A stretch of 64,000 nt of DNA from Sulfuricurvum sp. Lineage in GTDB: Bacteria > Campylobacterota > Campylobacteria > Campylobacterales > Sulfurimonadaceae. Below are positions 42,846-51,410 of the stretch, in pieces (positions within the stretch are counted from its first letter, which is position 1; each line of letters starts with the position of its first letter). The notes under the pieces are model-generated. The model did not search any database, had not been told where the DNA came from, and saw only the letters and a list, made by a program, of their open reading frames with translations. Position numbers and translations under genes: made by a program. Location of the stretch: assembly GCA_028718525.1 (NCBI GenBank), contig JAQULP010000009.1:20903-84902 (forward strand), given 5' to 3'.

Positions 42846-43238
42846 ATGGCAAAAAGAAAAGCAACCCGTAAAAAAATCGTAAAGAAGAATATTGCACGAG
42901 GTATCGTACATATCTTGGCATCATTCAACAATACCCTTGTAACGGTAACGGATGAAATGGGTAACATGATCGCTTGGAGTTCAGCTGGAGCCCTTGGTTT
43001 CAAAGGTTCTAAAAAATCGACTCCTTTTGCTGCACAACAAGCAGTAGAATCAGCGATGGAAAAAGCAATGGTCCACGGAATCAAAGAAGTGGGAATTAAA
43101 GTTCAAGGTCCAGGTTCTGGCCGTGAAACAGCAGTGAAAAGTGTTGGTGCGATCGAAGGTCTACGTGTTTCATTCATGAAAGACGTTACTCCACTACCAC
43201 ACAATGGATGTCGTGCGCCTAAGCGCCGACGCGTGTAA
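42846..43238 (+). CDS. rpsK: 30S ribosomal protein S11
   Basis: S11 is in the 30S platform and contacts mRNA near the E site. The 130-residue protein has [47 protein letters not shown] and the C-terminal [13 protein letters not shown] block. It follows rpsM in the standard alpha-operon order. Confidence 0.97.
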   Translation: MAKRKATRKKIVKKNIARGIVHILASFNNTLVTVTDEMGNMIAWSSAGALGFKGSKKSTPFAAQQAVESAMEKAMVHGIKEVGIKVQGPGSGRETAVKSVGAIEGLRVSFMKDVTPLPHNGCRAPKRRRV

Positions 43239-43249
43239 GGAGGTTTGTA

Positions 43250-43876
43250 ATGGCAAGATATAGAGGACCCGTAGAAAAAATCGAAAGAAGATTCGGTGTA
43301 AGCCTTGGATTAAAAGGTGAGCGTCGTCTTGCAGGTAAAAGTGCCCTTGACAAACGTCCGTACGGACCTGGCCAACACGGTCAACGTCGTACAAAAATTT
43401 CTGAGTACGGTACACAGCTTCGTGAAAAACAAAAAGCGAAATTTATGTACGGTTTGAGTGAAAAACAAATGCGTTCATTGTTTGCTGAAGCAAAACGTCG
43501 CACAGGTAATACCGGTACTAACTTGGTAATGCTTCTTGAACAACGCCTTGATAATGTTGTTTACCGAATGGGATTCGCAACGACTCGTCGTTTTGCACGT
43601 CAATTGGTAAATCATGGTCATGTGTTGGTTGATGGAAAACGTGTTGATATCCCATCTTACCGTGTAAAACCGGGTCAAAAAGTGGAAATCCACGAAAAAA
43701 CCAAAAAGAACAACCAAATCGTTCGTGCGATTGAGTTGACTAACCAAACCGGACTTGCGGCATGGGTTGACATCGATCAAGATAAAGCGTTCGGTATTTT
43801 CACTCGTCTTCCAGAACGTGAAGAGGTAGTTATCCCTGTTGAAGAACGTCTAATCGTTGAGCTTTACTCGAAATAA
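43250..43876 (+). CDS. rpsD: 30S ribosomal protein S4
   Basis: S4 starts 30S assembly and in many bacteria represses its own operon. The 208-residue protein starts [15 protein letters not shown]. It has the GPGQHGQRR block, an S4 RNA-binding domain ([31 protein letters not shown]) and a C-terminal LIVELYSK. The N-terminus lacks the zinc cysteines, so it is the C- form. A GGAGG site precedes the ATG. Confidence 0.97.
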   Translation: MARYRGPVEKIERRFGVSLGLKGERRLAGKSALDKRPYGPGQHGQRRTKISEYGTQLREKQKAKFMYGLSEKQMRSLFAEAKRRTGNTGTNLVMLLEQRLDNVVYRMGFATTRRFARQLVNHGHVLVDGKRVDIPSYRVKPGQKVEIHEKTKKNNQIVRAIELTNQTGLAAWVDIDQDKAFGIFTRLPEREEVVIPVEERLIVELYSK

Positions 43877-43899
43877 TCATTAAAGAAAGGGCGTTCAGC

Positions 43900-44892
43900 A
43901 TGAAAAAAATTAAGACATCACCGCTTCTTCCGAAAGAGTTTGTCGTCGAGCAAATCAGCGCGAATGAAGCGAATATCATTGCTTATCCGTTTGAAACAGG
44001 ATTTGCGGTTTCACTCGCTCATCCGATTCGCCGCTTTTTGCTAAGCAGCTCGGTCGGATATGCACCGATCGGTATTAAAATTGAGGGTGCTAAGCATGAG
44101 TTTGACTCAGTACGCGGTATGCTCGAAGACATTTCGGATTTCATTATTAACCTCAAAGGGGTTCGTTTTAAATTAAAAAACGGCCTCAAAGAGAAAGAAA
44201 TTACTTACAGTTTTGCAGGCCCTTGTGAAATTCATGGAAGCGATTTAGATAATGATGACGTTGAAGTGGTAACGCCTAATGCATTCTTGGCAACATTGAA
44301 TGAAGATGCATCATTAACCTTTAGTGTTAAAATTCATCAAGGTATCGGATATGCTCCGAGTGAAGATGTACGAGATGTTTTGGGTGATGGATACATCGCT
44401 TTGGATGCTTATTTTACACCGGTTCGCCGTGCAACATATGCTATCGAAAACGTTCTTGTTGAAGACAATCCGAACTTTGAAAAAGTGGTTATTAACATCG
44501 CTACTGATGGGCAAATTTCACCTGTAGATGCATTTAAAAATGCACTTGAGGTAATGTACGCGCAAATGGCTGTGTTTAACAGTGAAGTCAGTATAAAAGC
44601 TCCTGTCGTTCATGAACGTGGAGATGAACATCCTGAACTGAAACGTTTAGGTGCCCGTGTTGAAGATTTAGGATTGAGTGCACGTAGTTTTAACTGCTTG
44701 GACCGATCTAATATCAAATACATCGGCGAGATCGTTATGATGACGCAAAATGATTTGAAAGAGGTCAAAAACCTCGGCAAAAAATCATTTGAAGAGATTC
44801 TAGAAAAAATCACTGAATACGGTTATTCTGTAGGTCAAGATTTGTCAGATGACCTAATCAGTGCGATTAAAAAGAAAATTGAGTCTGAGTAA
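43900..44892 (+). CDS. rpoA: RNA polymerase alpha subunit
   Basis: The alpha subunit nucleates RNA polymerase assembly and binds promoter UP elements and activators. The 330-residue protein has the N-terminal dimerisation domain ([31 protein letters not shown]) and the C-terminal alpha-CTD from about residue 255, with the helix-hairpin-helix [17 protein letters not shown] and [14 protein letters not shown]. Normal order after rpsD. Confidence 0.97.
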   Translation: MKKIKTSPLLPKEFVVEQISANEANIIAYPFETGFAVSLAHPIRRFLLSSSVGYAPIGIKIEGAKHEFDSVRGMLEDISDFIINLKGVRFKLKNGLKEKEITYSFAGPCEIHGSDLDNDDVEVVTPNAFLATLNEDASLTFSVKIHQGIGYAPSEDVRDVLGDGYIALDAYFTPVRRATYAIENVLVEDNPNFEKVVINIATDGQISPVDAFKNALEVMYAQMAVFNSEVSIKAPVVHERGDEHPELKRLGARVEDLGLSARSFNCLDRSNIKYIGEIVMMTQNDLKEVKNLGKKSFEEILEKITEYGYSVGQDLSDDLISAIKKKIESE

Positions 44893-44983
44893 AAAGTAAG
44901 GCCTTCGCCAAAAATTATACAGACATTTTAATAGATGGGATGTCCCCCTCTGTTATAAAAAAATATATAGATAGGAAAGTATC

Positions 44984-45334
44984 ATGAGACATCGTCACGG
45001 ATACCGCAAACTTGGACGTACAAGCGCACATCGTGAAGCTTTGTTAACGAACCTAAGCATTGCGTTGATTGAACACGGTAAAATTGAAACAACGTTGATG
45101 AAAGCTAAAGAGCTTCGTTCTTTTGCTGAAAAATTGATTACTACAGCACGTGCCGGTGATGCTAACGCTCATCGTTCAGTTTTTGCTGTATTGCAAAACA
45201 AAGAAGCAACTAAACAACTTGTTAACGTAGTTGCTCCTAAATACAGTGAGCGTAACGGCGGTTATACCCGTATCGTTAAAACACGTATCCGTCGTGGTGA
45301 TGCTACACCAATGGCGTACATTGAACTCGTTTAA
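44984..45334 (+). CDS. rplQ: 50S ribosomal protein L17
   Basis: L17 is near the exit-tunnel side of the 50S subunit. The 116-residue protein has [37 protein letters not shown] and the C-terminal [13 protein letters not shown]. It ends the alpha operon; the gap of 91 bases after rpoA has no clear function. The last codons and stop lie inside a perfect hairpin (see the terminator at 45321). Confidence 0.97.
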   Translation: MRHRHGYRKLGRTSAHREALLTNLSIALIEHGKIETTLMKAKELRSFAEKLITTARAGDANAHRSVFAVLQNKEATKQLVNVVAPKYSERNGGYTRIVKTRIRRGDATPMAYIELV

Positions 45335-45349
45335 CGAGTTCAATAACTT
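45321..45349 (+). terminator. Terminator-like hairpin overlapping the rplQ stop codon
   Basis: TTGAACTCG (45321-45329) and CGAGTTCAA (45335-45343) form a perfect nine-pair stem with a TTTAA loop that contains the rplQ TAA stop. A short T-run (CTTT) follows. It is both coding and hairpin, and probably ends the alpha operon. Confidence 0.55.
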
Positions 45350-45420
45350 TCAGACCCCTTAAATCGAGCTTCACCCTAAAATTATCCTTTTCAAATTATT
45401 CCTTGTTTAGCCCACTTCCT

Positions 45421-45437
45421 ATATTATTAGATAATAT
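45421..45437 (+). promoter_or_regulatory. 7-3-7 inverted repeat upstream of nfu gene
   Basis: ATATTAT-TAG-ATAATAT is a perfect inverted repeat ending 23 bases before the nfu ATG. It may be a regulator site overlapping a TAATAT -10, or simply AT-rich sequence. Confidence 0.35.
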
Positions 45438-45460
45438 ATGATTTTAAAGGTAGAATAACC

Positions 45461-45736
45461 ATGATTCCATTTAGTGATGAAGAATTGATCCAACCCGTAC
45501 GCATGGTCATTGATAAAATTCGTCCCAGTTTAGCATTAGACGGTGGTGACATAGCATTCTTAACCGTCAAAAATGGAACGATATATGTACAGTTACAGGG
45601 TGCATGTATAGGGTGCTCGAGTAGTGGGAACACACTTAAATACGGAGTTGAACGTCAATTACGTATGGATATCCATCCTGAGTTGGTTGTTATTAACGTG
45701 CCGCATGGAATGGAAAATCAAATAGAAGCATTATAA
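45461..45736 (+). CDS. Nfu-type iron-sulfur scaffold (NifU C-terminal domain)
   Basis: This 91-residue Nfu domain carries or transfers 4Fe-4S clusters. The CxxC motif is in QGACIGCSSSGNTLKYGVE. The N-terminal helix (VRMVIDKIRPSLALDGGDI) is typical. It matches the stand-alone NifU-like proteins of Campylobacterota. AAAGGT precedes the ATG. An inverted repeat lies upstream, and the next gene follows after 46 bases. Confidence 0.9.
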   Translation: MIPFSDEELIQPVRMVIDKIRPSLALDGGDIAFLTVKNGTIYVQLQGACIGCSSSGNTLKYGVERQLRMDIHPELVVINVPHGMENQIEAL

Positions 45737-45782
45737 TTATTGTCGATTATGACGATATAGTACAAAAATAGGAGGGATTGCT

Positions 45783-46376
45783 ATGAAAACAATCAATTTA
45801 ACCAAAACCCTCAAAGAAGCAAGCGAACATTTTCTAGCAGGGAAATATACTGATGCACTTCGCGATTATTCATTAGCCTTAAAAGACCATCCTGATTCTA
45901 AGGCGGCTTATAACGGTGCTATTCTTTCCGACATGGCCATGAGCGGTGAAAGCGCCGGAGAGGCTTTATTTGATTACTATACTATATTGAAAAATGAAGA
46001 TTCTGAGCAAGCCGACATCATCATATCGGAGATTTTAGAAACGATGGACGGTACTTTAGAGCAGTTGTCAGGATTGTTTGATGATACGGTCAAGCAACGT
46101 TTGGCTTATGAAGATGGAATTATGTATACCGAGTTTAAAGAACTGGTAAAAAATGAAAATGATTTTAACCGTATTTTTGAAAATATTATGTTTTCAACAC
46201 GTGTAATCATCACCGAGAAAGAAGATTTCGTCGATTTTTTAGATAATTTGATCCACTATGGCTATAAAGAGATGGCATTGAGTTATTTGGAAGGGGCGTT
46301 AGGGGTATACCCAAATGACAGACAACTACGGAATCTATTGCGTCGTTTAGCGAAAAGGGATAATGTTGAAAATTGA
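45783..46376 (+). CDS. Unknown helical (TPR-like) protein before murE
   Basis: This is a 197-residue protein with TPR-like helix pairs at the N-terminus (HFLAGKYTDALRDYSLALKDHPDSKAAYNGA) and C-terminus (EMALSYLEGALGVYPNDRQLRNLLRRL). Between them lies a mostly helical acidic region. No signal peptide is seen. Its stop lies 14 bases inside murE, so the two are cotranscribed. It could act in cell-wall assembly by association only. Confidence 0.6.
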   Translation: MKTINLTKTLKEASEHFLAGKYTDALRDYSLALKDHPDSKAAYNGAILSDMAMSGESAGEALFDYYTILKNEDSEQADIIISEILETMDGTLEQLSGLFDDTVKQRLAYEDGIMYTEFKELVKNENDFNRIFENIMFSTRVIITEKEDFVDFLDNLIHYGYKEMALSYLEGALGVYPNDRQLRNLLRRLAKRDNVEN

Positions 46377-47661
46377 AATTTCTGACCAACCTTATCGGTT
46401 CATAACTGAGAATTCTTCAGAGTGTGACGGTGAGTCGGCTTTTTTACTCACTAAACAGAATGAAAAGTATAAAGATGATGCTGTTAAACGCGGATGCACG
46501 TTTATACTGACACCGGATGAATGTTGGAGTCTCTTAAAACTTGACCGTCTGAAAGTGATTGGAATCACCGGGACAAACGGAAAAACGACGACAGCAAGTG
46601 CAATCTATTCGATTATGCTTGATTTAGGACATAAAGCAGCAATGCAAGGGACGCGCGGCTTTTTTATGAACGATACCTCCGTAGAAGGAAAAACCCTTAC
46701 AACACCTACGGTGCTGAATACCTATCGGCATATGTTACAGGCAATTGATTCCGGATGTGAATATTTTATTATGGAAGTTAGTTCACATGCGATAGAACAA
46801 GAACGGATAGCCGGTATACGGTTTGCTTTGAAAGTATTAACCAACATTACGCAAGACCACCTGGATTACCATACAAGTATCGAAGAATATATCCGTATTA
46901 AAAATCTTTTTTTCCAAGACGAATCTAAAAAATTGATTAATAAAGATGAGTCAAAAGCGGAATTTAATTTTAAAAATGCATTCACGTATGGTGTCGAGAA
47001 TCCGGCAACGTACAAAATCATAGCTTATTCTTTAAATGACGGCGTGAGCGGTGTTATGAAACATTTTGAAGAACATGTTCCGTTTGTGACCTCATTACAC
47101 GGTTTTTTCAATCTCTATAATGTCACAGCCGCTATCGCTGCCACTCATTTGGTGACAAATAGCACAATTGTAGAAATTGCAGATGCCATTGAAAATTTCG
47201 GCGGAGTAAGCGGACGGATGGAAGTTGTAAGTACCGATCCATTAGTTATAGTCGATTTCGCCCATACGCCGGATGGAATGGAACAAGTGTTAAATGCTTT
47301 AAAAGAAAAAGAGGTATTGGTAGTGTTCGGAGCCGGTGGCGATCGTGACAGATCAAAACGACCTTTGATGGGGCGTGTAGCTTCCAATTATGCAAAAAAA
47401 TTGTACATTACCAGTGATAACCCACGGTTTGAAGATCCAGATGCGATCATTGAGGATATTCTTTTAGGAATCGAAGATAGAAGCAATGTATACGTTGATG
47501 TCAATCGACGAAATGCAATTGCACAAGCCATTGGTGAGCGTAGCGGTGATGAAGTTATTTTGATTCTTGGAAAAGGGGATGAGACGTCACAAATTATCTA
47601 TGACCAACATCTTCCTTTTGATGACCGAGTGGTTGCTAAGGAGATTTTAGCGCAGCTCTAA
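46363..47661 (+). CDS. murE: UDP-MurNAc-tripeptide synthetase (meso-DAP type)
   Basis: MurE adds the third amino acid to the peptidoglycan precursor. The 432-residue protein has the ATP loop GITGTNGKTTTASAIY and the conserved EVSSHAIEQ motif. It has the SDNPRFEDP motif whose DNPR signature marks enzymes that add meso-diaminopimelate. It is shorter than E. coli MurE because the N-terminal domain is reduced, as is common in this phylum. It overlaps the upstream gene by 14 bases; the ATG at 46363 is used. Confidence 0.93.
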   Translation: MLKIEISDQPYRFITENSSECDGESAFLLTKQNEKYKDDAVKRGCTFILTPDECWSLLKLDRLKVIGITGTNGKTTTASAIYSIMLDLGHKAAMQGTRGFFMNDTSVEGKTLTTPTVLNTYRHMLQAIDSGCEYFIMEVSSHAIEQERIAGIRFALKVLTNITQDHLDYHTSIEEYIRIKNLFFQDESKKLINKDESKAEFNFKNAFTYGVENPATYKIIAYSLNDGVSGVMKHFEEHVPFVTSLHGFFNLYNVTAAIAATHLVTNSTIVEIADAIENFGGVSGRMEVVSTDPLVIVDFAHTPDGMEQVLNALKEKEVLVVFGAGGDRDRSKRPLMGRVASNYAKKLYITSDNPRFEDPDAIIEDILLGIEDRSNVYVDVNRRNAIAQAIGERSGDEVILILGKGDETSQIIYDQHLPFDDRVVAKEILAQL

Positions 47662-47679
47662 AATGTGCTAAGGCTTCCC

Positions 47680-47700
47680 TTAAGCAGTTTGATTGCTTAA
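47680..47700 (+). repeat. Inverted repeat after murE
   Basis: TTAAGCA-GTTTGAT-TGCTTAA, a perfect 7-pair stem 19 bases after the murE stop, with no U-run after it. It may end the transcript weakly or act as an operator. Confidence 0.3.
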
Positions 47701-47731
47701 TAGAGCTTAATATGCACTCTTATATTTTGGC

Positions 47732-47737
47732 TATAAT
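47732..47737 (+). promoter_or_regulatory. Putative -10 element for the ferredoxin-panD unit
   Basis: A perfect TATAAT in TTTTGGCTATAATACC, 52 bases before the ferredoxin gene. Same G-led context as other promoters in the window. Confidence 0.5.
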
Positions 47738-47789
47738 ACCGTAATTATTTTAGGGTGTAATAGTACATCGATTTTAGAAGGAGTAGCCG

Positions 47790-48164
47790 ATGGGTATCCC
47801 ACAGCCGGCGTTTTATATATTCAAATGTGAGCAAAGTTCCCCTCCGGGCATGCCAAAACCTAGTTGTGTCAATCCGCATACGCAGGATTTGTTTCAACAT
47901 TTAGCACAAACTTTGATGCAAAAAGGGTTAATTGCAACCGTACAACCGATTCGAACATCGTGCATGAACCGTTGTAATGTTGGGCCGATAATGCTAGTTG
48001 AACCGGGACATGTAATGTATTCTGGGTTAACCAAAGAAAAAATTAACGAAATCATCGATCGTCATATTATCGGAGGCGAAGTGGTACAAGAGTATGTTAT
48101 CCCGGCCGAATTATGGGATGAAGCGATCACTCCTCAGGCGATGATGAAGCAGATGGGGCGCTAA
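47790..48164 (+). CDS. Thioredoxin-like 2Fe-2S ferredoxin
   Basis: This is a 124-residue soluble ferredoxin with a thioredoxin fold. The 2Fe-2S ligands fit the family spacing: C14 in KCEQSS, C27 in PSCVN, then C59 and C63 in SCMNRCNVGP. The SPPGMPKPSC loop is typical. GAAGGAG precedes the ATG. The electron partner is unknown. It lies directly before panD (three-base gap), but the pathways are not obviously linked. Confidence 0.85.
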   Translation: MGIPQPAFYIFKCEQSSPPGMPKPSCVNPHTQDLFQHLAQTLMQKGLIATVQPIRTSCMNRCNVGPIMLVEPGHVMYSGLTKEKINEIIDRHIIGGEVVQEYVIPAELWDEAITPQAMMKQMGR

Positions 48165-48167
48165 TCG

Positions 48168-48533
48168 ATGCTGATCGAAATGCTCTATAGTAAAATTCAC
48201 CGCGCTACCGTAACCGATGCTAACCTTAATTATGTCGGCTCAATTACCATTGATGAAGAGCTCTTACATGCATCAAAGATGCGTGTAGGGCAGAAAGTAG
48301 AAATTCTTAATATTAATAATGGGGAGCGATTTTCAACCTATATCATTCTAGGGGAACGCGGGCAACGTGACATATGTCTCAACGGCGCCGCAGCCCGAAA
48401 AGTTCATAAAGGCGATAAAATAATTATTGTCGCTTATGCAACCTATAATGATCAAGAGCTTGAAAATTATAAACCGACGGTCGTGCTGGTTGATGATGAG
48501 AACGCTATTACCGATATAATCGAGAAAATATAA
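48168..48533 (+). CDS. panD: Aspartate 1-decarboxylase
   Basis: PanD makes beta-alanine for pantothenate. The 121-residue proenzyme has the self-cleavage site YVGSITID, where the serine becomes the pyruvoyl group. The N-terminus [16 protein letters not shown] and C-terminal [20 protein letters not shown] are typical. Normal length. It is followed by ispA after a short hairpin-containing gap of 37 bases. Confidence 0.94.
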   Translation: MLIEMLYSKIHRATVTDANLNYVGSITIDEELLHASKMRVGQKVEILNINNGERFSTYIILGERGQRDICLNGAAARKVHKGDKIIIVAYATYNDQELENYKPTVVLVDDENAITDIIEKI

Positions 48534-48546
48534 GCTCGGGCGTGGT

Positions 48547-48567
48547 ACTATTTCGCTAAAAAATAGT
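48547..48567 (+). repeat. Hairpin just before ispA
   Basis: ACTATTT and AAATAGT form a 7-pair stem around CGCTAAA, ending three bases before the ispA ATG at 48571. It could mask the ribosome site; the second ATG at 48577 would be freer. Confidence 0.3.
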
Positions 48568-48570
48568 GGG

Positions 48571-49425
48571 ATGGCAATGGAGCAATTTGAAGCATTTTTA
48601 GGGTCACACCTCCCCATTGCAAAAAGTTTTCATCCACATTATGAATCTTCCTTGCATCAGATGCTTACGGGTGGGGGAAAAAGATTTAGGCCTGCTTTGC
48701 TTCTGGGTGTTGTCCGTGCCTATAATCCCCTGTTGACTCAGAGCGCCTATCACGTCGCCTTGGCCATTGAATTACTTCATACCTATTCGTTAATCCACGA
48801 CGATCTCCCTGCAATGGATAATGCAGATTTGCGACGCGGTATTCCTACCCTTCATAAAACATTTGATGAAGTAAGTGCTATTTTAGCCGGTGATGCACTG
48901 AATACGTATGCATTTGAAGTTCTTTCTAATGCACCGCTTGCAGACCGAGTGATTGTTAAGCTTGTACGATCGTTGGCCCAAAACGGTGGGGTTAACGGAA
49001 TGGTCCTCGGGCAGGCAATTGATTGCTATTTTGAAAATCAGCGATTAGAACTTGATCAGGTAAAAATGCTTCATATCCACAAAACCGGCAAACTGATCGC
49101 CGCATCATTACAGATGGGCGCTTATATAGTCGGACGCGAAGAGATTGCCGAAGAACTTTATGACTTCGGGATAGATTTAGGATTATTGTTTCAGATACAA
49201 GATGATATTTTGGACGTCACGCAAGATGAAGAAATAGCTGGAAAAACAACAAAAAATGATGAGGCTAAAAACAGTTTTGTAACCTTGCTTGGATTTGAAA
49301 AAGCAATGGAAGAAGCAAATGCTTTAGCTGAAAAAATCAGAATACGGATGGAAAGTTTTGATGAGAGTCTGCAACGTGAATTGTCACCAACACTTGAACA
49401 TTACATTAACCGACATAAGGATTAA
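48571..49425 (+). CDS. ispA: Geranyl/farnesyl diphosphate synthase
   Basis: IspA elongates isoprenyl diphosphates with isopentenyl diphosphate for quinone and undecaprenyl synthesis. The 284-residue protein has the first Asp-rich motif IHDDLPAMDNAD, the KxxFRP-like GGGKRFRPALLLG, and the second motif QIQDDILDVTQDE. The insertion of two residues in the first Asp-rich motif (DDxxxxD) marks the bacterial short-chain type. The start could also be the ATG two codons later. Transketolase follows after three bases. Confidence 0.9.
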   Translation: MAMEQFEAFLGSHLPIAKSFHPHYESSLHQMLTGGGKRFRPALLLGVVRAYNPLLTQSAYHVALAIELLHTYSLIHDDLPAMDNADLRRGIPTLHKTFDEVSAILAGDALNTYAFEVLSNAPLADRVIVKLVRSLAQNGGVNGMVLGQAIDCYFENQRLELDQVKMLHIHKTGKLIAASLQMGAYIVGREEIAEELYDFGIDLGLLFQIQDDILDVTQDEEIAGKTTKNDEAKNSFVTLLGFEKAMEEANALAEKIRIRMESFDESLQRELSPTLEHYINRHKD

Positions 49426-49428
49426 ACG

Positions 49429-51348
49429 ATGAGTAACGCTATGCGCCATAAGATGGCAGATACAATCCGCTTTTTAGCGGCTGATATGGTTCAACAGGCT
49501 AATTCCGGTCATCCGGGTGCACCTATGGGATTGGCCGATATTGCGGTTGTCCTTTCCGAGCACTTGAACCATAATCCAAAAAACCCAAAATGGCTGAATC
49601 GTGACCGACTTGTATTTTCAGGCGGACACGGTACCGGACTGATTTATTCGCTTTACTATCTGTGGGGGTATGGACTGGAGATTGACGATCTCAAGCAATT
49701 TCGACAATTGGATTCAAAAACACCCGGACATCCTGAATTTGGACATACAGACGGTATTGAAATTACAACCGGCCCATTAGGACAGGGAATCGCTAATGCC
49801 GTAGGCTTTGCGATGGCATCAAAATATGTCGGTCATAAGGTAAATTCAGAAACGGCTCACATGATTGATCATAACGTTTATTGCTTATGCGGTGATGGAG
49901 ATTTGGAAGAAGGGATTAGTTATGAAGCCTGTTCGATTGCAGGTCACATGGGACTGGATAACCTTATCCTGATTTACGATTCAAACCGCATTACAATCGA
50001 AGGTTCGACAGAACTTAGTCTAAGTGAAAACATGCGTCAGCGTTTTGAATCGCAAAATTGGGCAGTTCTGGAGATTGACGGACATAATTTTGATGAAATC
50101 GACAGTGCATTGACGCAGGCCAAAACGATTGCTCATCCGGTATTGATTATTGCCAATACGACGATTGCCAAAGGCGGAGGCAAGATGGAAGGTTCTCATC
50201 ATGCGCACGGTGCACCGCTAGGGCATGATGTTATTAAAGCCGCTAAAATAAGTGCCGGATTTGATCCGGAAGCCGTATTTGCCGTTGATGCGGATGTATT
50301 GGAGCGATTCCGCTGCGCCGTTGAAAAAGGGGATTTGGCTGAACGAGAGTGGAATCACCGTCTAAAAGAGCTTCCGCTGGTTGAGCAAAATGAAGCGTAT
50401 GAGCAGTTGATCAACCCTGATTTTAGCCGTATTCAATGGCCGGCATTTGAGAAAGCGGATGCTACCCGTAACACCAATGGAATCATTTTGAATGCGATTG
50501 CAAAAGCAATTCCGGGATTTTTAGGAGGGTCTGCCGATCTTGGGCCATCAAATAAAACGGAACTTACCAATATGGGCGATTTCCCGAAGGGGAAAAATAT
50601 TCATTTCGGAATCCGTGAACATGCTATGGCATCCATTACCAATGCGATGGCATTGTATGGACCTCTAATGCCGTTCAGTGCTACTTTTTTCGTATTTAGT
50701 GATTACCTCAAGCCGTCAGCGCGTATTGCGGCACTGAGTGGAATTCAACACTTTTTTATCTGGACTCATGACAGTATCGGTGTCGGTGAAGATGGCCCTA
50801 CCCATCAGCCGATTGAGCATTTGAGCCAGTTTAGGGCTTTGCCGAATTTCTATGTTTACCGTCCTGCAGACGGTGCTGAAAATGTTAAATGTTGGCAAAA
50901 AGCGCTTAGTATGAAAGCATCTCCGTCTGCATTTGTCTGTTCGCGTCAAAATCTTCCAATACTCCCTTCGGCTGTATACGGTGATGTAGAAAATGGAGGC
51001 TATCTCCTGGTCGAACGTCCTGAAGCAACTGTTACACTGATGGCATCGGGTTCAGAAGTGAGTTTGGCAATTGAGACGGCGGAACTTCTTTCATCTCGCG
51101 GAGTTGCGACAAACGTAGTTAGTGTTCCGTGTTTTGATCTCTTGCTGGAGCAGACACAGGGGTATCTTGATTCTATCATTAAACCGGGGACGAAACGTAT
51201 AGCGATTGAAGCGGCACGAGGGCTTGAATGGTATCGATTTGCAGATACCGTCGTCGCTATGGACGGATTCGGTGCGAGCGCACCCGCAGATAAATTATTT
51301 GAGAAATTCGGATTTACTGCATCGGTTATTGCCGCACACATTGGATAA
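49429..51348 (+). CDS. tkt: Transketolase
   Basis: Transketolase moves two-carbon units in the pentose phosphate and Calvin pathways with thiamine diphosphate. The 639-residue protein has NSGHPGAPMGLADIA, GHGTGLIYSL, the ThDP motif CGDGDLEEGISYEA, and GPTHQPIEHLSQFRALPN in the pyrimidine domain. It follows ispA closely. Campylobacterota fix carbon mainly by the reductive TCA cycle, so a sugar-interconversion role is more likely here than Calvin function. Confidence 0.95.
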   Translation: MSNAMRHKMADTIRFLAADMVQQANSGHPGAPMGLADIAVVLSEHLNHNPKNPKWLNRDRLVFSGGHGTGLIYSLYYLWGYGLEIDDLKQFRQLDSKTPGHPEFGHTDGIEITTGPLGQGIANAVGFAMASKYVGHKVNSETAHMIDHNVYCLCGDGDLEEGISYEACSIAGHMGLDNLILIYDSNRITIEGSTELSLSENMRQRFESQNWAVLEIDGHNFDEIDSALTQAKTIAHPVLIIANTTIAKGGGKMEGSHHAHGAPLGHDVIKAAKISAGFDPEAVFAVDADVLERFRCAVEKGDLAEREWNHRLKELPLVEQNEAYEQLINPDFSRIQWPAFEKADATRNTNGIILNAIAKAIPGFLGGSADLGPSNKTELTNMGDFPKGKNIHFGIREHAMASITNAMALYGPLMPFSATFFVFSDYLKPSARIAALSGIQHFFIWTHDSIGVGEDGPTHQPIEHLSQFRALPNFYVYRPADGAENVKCWQKALSMKASPSAFVCSRQNLPILPSAVYGDVENGGYLLVERPEATVTLMASGSEVSLAIETAELLSSRGVATNVVSVPCFDLLLEQTQGYLDSIIKPGTKRIAIEAARGLEWYRFADTVVAMDGFGASAPADKLFEKFGFTASVIAAHIG

Positions 51349-51375
51349 CAAAGGTTGCCGGTTAATTTTATTTCG

Positions 51376-51400
51376 TCATAATCAGCCATTTTGATTATGA
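51376..51400 (+). promoter_or_regulatory. Perfect 9-pair hairpin in the nhaA leader
   Basis: TCATAATCA (51376-51384) and TGATTATGA (51392-51400) with a GCCATTT loop. The stem ends right at the AGGGG ribosome site, 10 bases before the nhaA ATG. It may be a terminator for tkt that lacks a U-run, or a translation control element. Confidence 0.45.
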
Positions 51401-51410
51401 AGGGGTAAGT

